Assembly (NCBI GenBank): GCA_032622095.1
Contig: CP136067.1
Coordinates: forward strand, 197,804,052 to 197,868,051
Direction: 5' to 3'
Source of the DNA: Siphonodentalium dalli
Lineage: Eukaryota; Mollusca; Scaphopoda; Gadilida; Siphonodentaliidae
DNA length: 64,000 nucleotides
The notes below the pieces were generated by a model. That model worked only from the letters and a program-made list of their open reading frames with translations. It was not told the DNA's origin and searched no databases. Position numbers and translations under genes: made by a program. Of the stretch, positions 58,137 to 64,000 are shown piece by piece; position 1 is the stretch's first letter; each line of letters begins with the position of its first letter.

Positions 58137-61100
58137 CTCTGTCTGTCTGTCTGTCTGTATGTCTGTCTGTATGTCATTTATACAAATCTACGATTCTCGA
58201 CTGATCGGGACGAAACTTGGTACGTGCGTGTAGTTTGACCAGGCGGTCGTCGTTGTCGTATTGGCGAGCCCGTGTGTCGCCCGCTTCGCGCATGCGCAGA
58301 CGAGATCTCGGAAACGGATGGAGCTATCGACTTGAAATTTGCTATGTGAATGTATCTTGCCCCGGATACGAATTTTATCTGGTCGCCGAGCCCGTGCGAC
58401 GCCAGCTTCGCGCATGCGCAGACGAGATCTCGGAAACCGATTGAGCTATCGACTTGAAATTTGGTACGTGAATATATCTTGCCCCGGATACGAATTTTAT
58501 CGGATCGCCGAGCCCGTGCGACGCCAGCTTCGCGCATGCGCAGACCAGATCTCGGAAACCGGTAGAGCTATCGACTTGAAATTTGGTTTTTGTATAGCCC
58601 GGACTACGTCGGGCTGGGTAGAGCTATCGACTTGAAATTTGTCACCCCCCGTCCGAAAATACCCCCACAGACCAAGTTTCATCGAAATCGGGCCGGCCGT
58701 TTTAGAGTTCATCGATTACACACAAATAGATCTTCCAAAATATATAATAGACTAGCCGATGAGCCCGATGTTGTCCGGGCTACGTTGTCCGAGCTATTTT
58801 CAAGTCGATAGCTCCACCCGTTTCCGAGATATGGTCTGCGCATGCGCGAAGCTGGCGTCGCACGGGCTCGGCGACCCGATAAAATTCGTATCCGGGGCAA
58901 GATACATTCACATACTAAATTTCAAATCGATATCTCCACCCGTTTCCGAGATCTCGTCAATACTCGCCAATACGACAACGTCCGCCGCCTGGTCAAACTA
59001 CACACACGTACCAAGTTTCGTCCCGATCGGTCGAGAATCGTAGATTTGTATCAATAACAGACAAACAAACATACAAACAGAGGTCTTCAAAATATATATG
59101 AGACTAGCCGATGAGCCCGACGTTGTCCGGGCTATTCAAAAACCAAATTTCAAGTCGATAGCTCTACCCAGCCCGACGTTGTCCGGGCTATTCAAAAACC
59201 AAATTTCAAGTCGATAGCTCTACCCGTTTCCGAGATCTGGTCTGCGCATGCGCGAAGCTGGCGTCGCACGGGCTCGGCGACCCGATAAAATTCGTATCCG
59301 GGGCAAGATATATTCACATACCAAATTTCAAGTCGATAGCTCCACCCGTTTCCGAGATCTATTCTGCGCATGCGCGAAGCTGGCGTCACACGGGCTCGGC
59401 GACCCGATAAAATTCGTATCCGGGGCAAGATACATTCACATAGCAAATTTCAAGTCGATAGCTCCACCCGTTTCCGAGATCTCGTCTGCGCATGGGCTCG
59501 CCAATACGACAACGACGACCGCCTGGTCAAACTACACACACGTACCAAGTTTCGTCCCGATCGGTCCAGAATCGTAGATTTGTATAAATGACATACATAC
59601 AGACAGACAAACAGAGGTCTTCAAAATATATATTAGACTAGCAGGTTAGCCCGCCACCGGCGGCTTGTCCGAAACATGACATTTAAAATTTTTGTTTTTT
59701 TAATATTTAGCTCCACGCGTTTCAATAAGAAAAATTTGTACCCGGTAGCTCCACCCGTTTCCGAGATCTGGTATGCGCATGCGCGAAGCTGGCGTCGCAC
59801 GGACTCGGCGACCCGATAAAATTTGTACCCGGCGCAAGATACATTCACATAGCAAATTTCAAGTCGATAGCTCCACCCGTTTCCGATATCTCGTCTGCGC
59901 ATGCGCTGCACGGGCGTCGCACGGGCTCGCCAATACGACAGCGACGACCACCTGGTCAAACTACACTCACGTACCAAGTTTCGTCCCGATCGGTCGAGGT
60001 GTTGGTATCTGATGCAAAAGACGAAATTGTGAGTGTTGGTCAATAGTCCCCGCCGTGAACCTCATCGTCGCAAAGAGCGGACAGTCAATTAACCCCGTTG
60101 TGAACCTCAATCACCAACGCGACGTAAACATGTGTTGCGCTCTAAAAATAGGAAAGCACTTTCTGTCTGCATAATTCTGCAGATGCTAACAACGTTGCTC
60201 CCCGTAGGTAGCAATATCGTTGTTGTTGATATTTACGGCTTGGGGGCTATTTTCTTATTTAGCAAGTTTGAGCTCAATCGGTTCGAGTCTATAAAGGACA
60301 CACTCATATATATGACACTTCCCGTGGGTAGCAAGTTTGAGCTCAATCGGCATTCCCTGGAATTTCCCGTAGATTGGCAGATTCCAGTAGCTATATCTGG
60401 GGAGAAAGCTGATGCTATATTCGTGATTATCTGGGATGATTTCGGTATATAACTATATACTGTAAAAACAAAGCGCGCCATCCGTGCTCGCAGGGTTGGT
60501 CAGAAACAAATGTTTTTTTAATTTAATGTATGTTCCGTATATCTCTCTGCAGATGCAAATAACGTTGAATGGCAAACAGACGCTCTTTATAGAGATGCGT
60601 CAAAAACAAACGCTCATTAAATAATCACTTGATTAACCCACGCCGTGCCTTTGCGGTGATTTGAGATTGGAGAACGGGTGCTCTGAGCTTTTCTAAACTG
60701 CGACCACGGTCGTGTCGGTGGTATTTGACACTTTCATAGGAAGTTTGAGCTCAATCTTTACACGCGTTTTGGATTCTATGAAGTACATACATACATATAT
60801 ACGAAGTCTCAAAATATATAGTATAGATAGACTAGCCGATGAGCCCGACGTTGTCCGGGCTATTCAAAAACCAAATTTCAAGTCGATAGCTCCACCCGTG
60901 TCCGTGATCTCGTCTGCGCATGCGCGAAGATGGCGTCGCACGGGCTCGGCGACCCGATAAAATTCGTATCCGGGGCAAGATACATTCACATAGCAAATTT
61001 CAAGTCGATAGCTCCACCCGTTTCCGAGATCTCGTCTGCGCATGCGCGAATCTGGCGTCGCACGGGCTCGGCGACCCGATAAAATTCGTACCCGGGGCAA

Positions 61101-61340
61101 GATACATTCACATAGTAAATTTCAAGTCGATCGCTCCACCCGTTTCCCAGATCTCGTCTGCGCATGCGCTGCACTGCGTCGCACGGGCTCGCAAATACGA
61201 CAGCGACGACCGCCTGGTCAAACTACACACACGTACCAAGTTTCGTCCCGATCGGTCGAGAATCGTAGATTTGTGTCAATGACATACAGACAGACATACA
61301 GACAGACAGACAGACAGAGGTCTTCAAAATATATATGAGA
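58137..61340. repeat. 122-bp repeat clusters carrying GCGCATGCGC
   Basis: The unit GAAGCTGGCGTCGCACGGGC...GCAAATTTCAAGTCGATAGC recurs in short runs at 122-bp spacing, inverted in 58190-58660 and forward in 58745-59640, 59700-60010 and 60830-61290. Outer ends are TCTG/CAGA microsatellites next to TTTTGAAGACCTC or GAGGTCTTCAAAA. 60050-60820 is a different filler with TTTGAGCTCAATCGG repeats. Open frames through the array follow from lack of stops; no gene is supported. Confidence 0.8.
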
Positions 61341-61467
61341 TATTATATATATATATATTTGTTTTTATTATTATTATATATTTTATTCGTCAAAAATAAG
61401 ACAAGAAACGAATATACAAACATAAACCAGCTCATATAAATACAGTGCAAATACAATGCATTTATTA

Positions 61468-61650
61468 TATATATACTATTTGATTATTACATATTATAAT
61501 ACGGTACATATCATATATATACTATTTGATTATTACATATTATAATACGGTACATATAATATATATACTATTTGATTATTACATATTATAATACGGTACA
61601 TATCATATATATACTATTTGATTATTACATATTATAATACGGTGCATATC
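61468..61650. repeat. 46-bp tandem repeat, four units
   Basis: Copies of TATATATACTATTTGATTAT with TTACATATTATAATACGGT at 46-bp period. Confidence 0.85.
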
Positions 61651-62034
61651 ATATATGCAATAATTGTCGATTAATCCTTTCTTATCGAAGTTTTTTCCGT
61701 TGCCTGTTTAGCGTCGTTCCGCTTTTTTGATTTGTCGTAATATTTTACGTATTCCGATAAAACAGTTTGTTGTATATTTACCGAAATTAAATTACAGCTT
61801 CTGCAAATGATACCTGATGTCTTGGTTATATTACTAATCTTGGAAAAATATCCTCAGAAAAAACATTGAATGTCAACTAAATGTGTGCTATATTGTGGGA
61901 TTAGGACATTAATCTTCATTCTAATACAATTTCCTAAAATAACTCGCGTCGTTGACATCCGAAATGTGTTGTTCTGCGAGATATCCCTTTTAAGAATGAG
62001 CCGATATGCGATATGGTGATATGTAAGTTATCAA

Positions 62035-62530
62035 ATGGCAGTCTGTCTCGTAGCTAGTGGAGAATGGTAGATTAGCCGTGTACAGGAACAAAGTCAGGAG
62101 TCCAAAGGTTTTGATAACTGTTATATTTGTGTATAAGTATTTGCCGTTAAGCACTATGTAAACAGGTTATGAAGAGGTGTTTCTGGTAGGAAGGTTCCAG
62201 GAGAAGTGCCGTTCTGTCCCGTAAGAACGGGTAGTTATTTTCTCGTATCGTTGGTACCTTGTGTCCATATAAGATCTGATGTATCATGATATCCATGTTA
62301 TATATACGTTCACTTTTGCGTATATCACACTATTGTTACTGGATTATTCTATTCTTCTACTCATACCTATGTTGTACAATGAATGCAACCAGTCACGGGC
62401 AATTAAGGTATGTGTGTGTACGCTCGTATTCATCGTTTCATATGCCACTCCTGTTACGCGGTAATTACCACAACATAATTAACCCTATCAATACAATAAC
62501 GGGGAATGGAAGATTATCCCATATCCGGGA
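62035..62530. repeat. Local duplication, copy 2
   Basis: Counterpart of 56030-56510. In place of the 63-bp minisatellite it continues with an unexpanded sequence. Confidence 0.6.
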
Positions 62531-63355
62531 GCACATCAACACCCCCGTGTACGTGGTATCGCCAAACCCGAGGGTATCGCCTAACCCGAGCAAATGGGAA
62601 AGTCATTTTCACGTATATGATATGGGGATATGTTGGTTTCTCATCCTAAAACAGACAACAAACAACGTGTGTGTATGTCCACATGAAGCAGGAGTATTTA
62701 TCCACCCGCTGTCAATCAGTTTTCCCAGATCAAACCATTTAATATTTTTTTGCGATTTTTTTCAATAGTGTTTTTGCTTTTACTTACTCAAATTTTCGAG
62801 AACATCCACCCACTAGTATGGAGTTCCACGCTGCCAAAACAAATGCCGGTACATAGTTGAATCTGTCAATGAAGCATAGGATTGAACAGAATTTAAAAAG
62901 TTAGTGTCGTTCTCAATATCCGCGCGATATAGAGTGACCACTGTCGGCACAGAAAGATGTTAACGCCGCAGACGAAGATGTCACCAAACGCCGATAATAT
63001 GTGCAGTAAATACGCGTAGTACTTAAGGAGTTCTGATGAGTTTTCGAGTGTTTTATGTGTATCTGAGACTGATCAATTGGACTGCGAATGTCATCTGAAA
63101 TATGAATCCATAACATATTCGAAATATTTGTACATATCTATTATGAATGTATTTCAATTGAAATTAATTGAACATCCATCTCAGCATTCAGATTTGCGAT
63201 CTCAAAAAGGTGAATGAATGATAACGTGATGTCTTGATCACACGCACGTGAATGCTGCCGTTCGCATGCATGCAGCTAACCGGATAATCGTTTAGTATTA
63301 ACAAGCTTGGAATTTGTTTATAGACCACACACGCAGGTCGAAACGCTACATCGTA
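62531..63355. other. Unassigned DNA
   Basis: No supported feature; a lectin 5' exon could lie here but none was identified. Confidence 0.3.
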
Positions 63356-63943
63356 TCAACGAATTGTTACAATTATGTTTATTTTACAGACTTTATGACT
63401 CGTTCCCACTCGCATAATATTGTTTTGTGGGTATTTTATGACCATTCTAATGGGCCTGTAATTTGAGAAGTCCAGTGCATCGTCGCCGATGATTTCGATT
63501 GCCTGCACTAAATATGTTTCTTCCTCGGGAATGATGATGTGGTATATCATGGTACCGGGGCCACCATCGGCAGGGACATATGTTGCAGAAGGCCCAGTGC
63601 AAACTTCCGTGTTATTGACAGACACCAACTGCATACTGCCGTTGAAATAACCCATTACGACAACATGCCCTATAGCTGAGTACATATCAAATAGATCATG
63701 TATATCATTTATATATTCTCTACACAATGCAACTGGGTAATTACTGGACGGTAGGTACACCTGAAAGATGTAGACATACTGCGATTCTGAGATTCGTACT
63801 TGGATACCGCAAATGTGATCGTCGTCGTATTGGATGATTGAAACGGCACTGTCCAGTCTCGCATGCCACATAATGGCAACTCCCCCTTCAGCCTATCCGC
63901 CTTTCTCATTTGCATTGGGATTTTATGTGAATAATCGCACACA
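63356..63943 (-). pseudogene. LINE endonuclease (EEP) remnant
   Basis: The minus-strand frame at 63871-63356 reads like the endonuclease/exonuclease/phosphatase domain of invertebrate non-LTR retrotransposons: VSIIQYDDDHICGIQVRI, FQVYLPSSNYPVALCREYI, VVVMGYFNG (usually GDFN), VNNTEVCTGPSATYV and IIGDDALDFSNYRPI (the closing S-x-H/Y-R-P motif). The upstream frame (MQMRKADRLKGG...VAIMWHARLD) needs a frameshift near 63886. A block between FNG and VNN appears deleted, and the catalytic Asp of GDFN is replaced. No reverse transcriptase follows. It is a dead fragment. Confidence 0.7.
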
Positions 63944-64000
63944 ATATGGTGGCGATAGGTTTTGTGTAATGTGTCGAGAAAGTGAGAATTGTGCTCCCAG

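Noticed and set aside
58745-58800. Hammerhead ribozyme motif (CCGATGAGCCCG...CGGGCT)
   Set aside because: The GATGAG and a short stem resemble one, but the required GAAA after the stem is missing (CTATTC instead) in every copy.
60132-60452. 106-residue ORF in the repeat cluster
   Set aside because: Overlaps TTTGAGCTCAATCGG repeats and has no recognisable domain or gene signals.

Overview
This window looks like eukaryotic, animal, repeat-rich DNA, probably from a marine invertebrate. A mollusc-like lophotrochozoan is my guess from the C-type lectin style and a LINE endonuclease remnant, but nothing here proves a species. Genes are split by GT-AG introns, there are no bacterial operons, the DNA is AT-rich, and most of the window is mobile elements, hairpin MITEs and tandem repeats.

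Layout. 1-4.95 kb: a hairpin MITE, then copy 1 of a segmental duplication (498-4666; copy 2 at 33939-39928), then a broken Myb/SANT-like gene. 4.95-10.1 kb: mostly unassigned DNA with a 42-bp minisatellite and hairpins. 10.09-14.84 kb: a Harbinger-type DNA transposon with a HARBI1-like DDE transposase (two exons, one premature stop) and a convergent MADF-domain partner. 17.0-27.25 kb: a 384-bp satellite array split by a 6,874-bp near-perfect palindrome (18792-25665). 27.25-29.9 kb: hairpins, degenerate tandem repeats and a weak spliced-gene candidate. 30.3-33.6 kb: nested inverted hAT-like elements. 33.9-39.9 kb: duplication copy 2. 40-45.3 kb: MITEs and unassigned DNA. 46.0-57.8 kb, minus strand: three phase-compatible exons of a C-type lectin with a threonine-rich stalk and one membrane span. 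Inside its first visible intron sit a 3.5-kb transposon with CAC-starting TIRs and a 5-bp target duplication (51054-54577), a MITE and a 63-bp minisatellite. 58.1-61.3 kb: 122-bp repeats carrying GCGCATGCGC. 63.4-63.9 kb: a LINE endonuclease remnant.

The best candidate for an undescribed system is the palindrome at 18792-25665. Each arm carries the same two outward-facing, TATA-preceded genes: a 73-residue lysine-rich protein and a 574-residue protein joining C2H2/C2HC zinc fingers to a P-loop ATPase resembling the packaging ATPases of Polinton/adintovirus-type elements. The whole palindrome is bounded by a 6-bp direct repeat (CTTGGC) that interrupts one satellite monomer, so it appears to have inserted as a unit. 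I see no integrase, polymerase or capsid gene in it. Its arms also hold single halves of hairpins that occur complete in MITEs elsewhere in the window.
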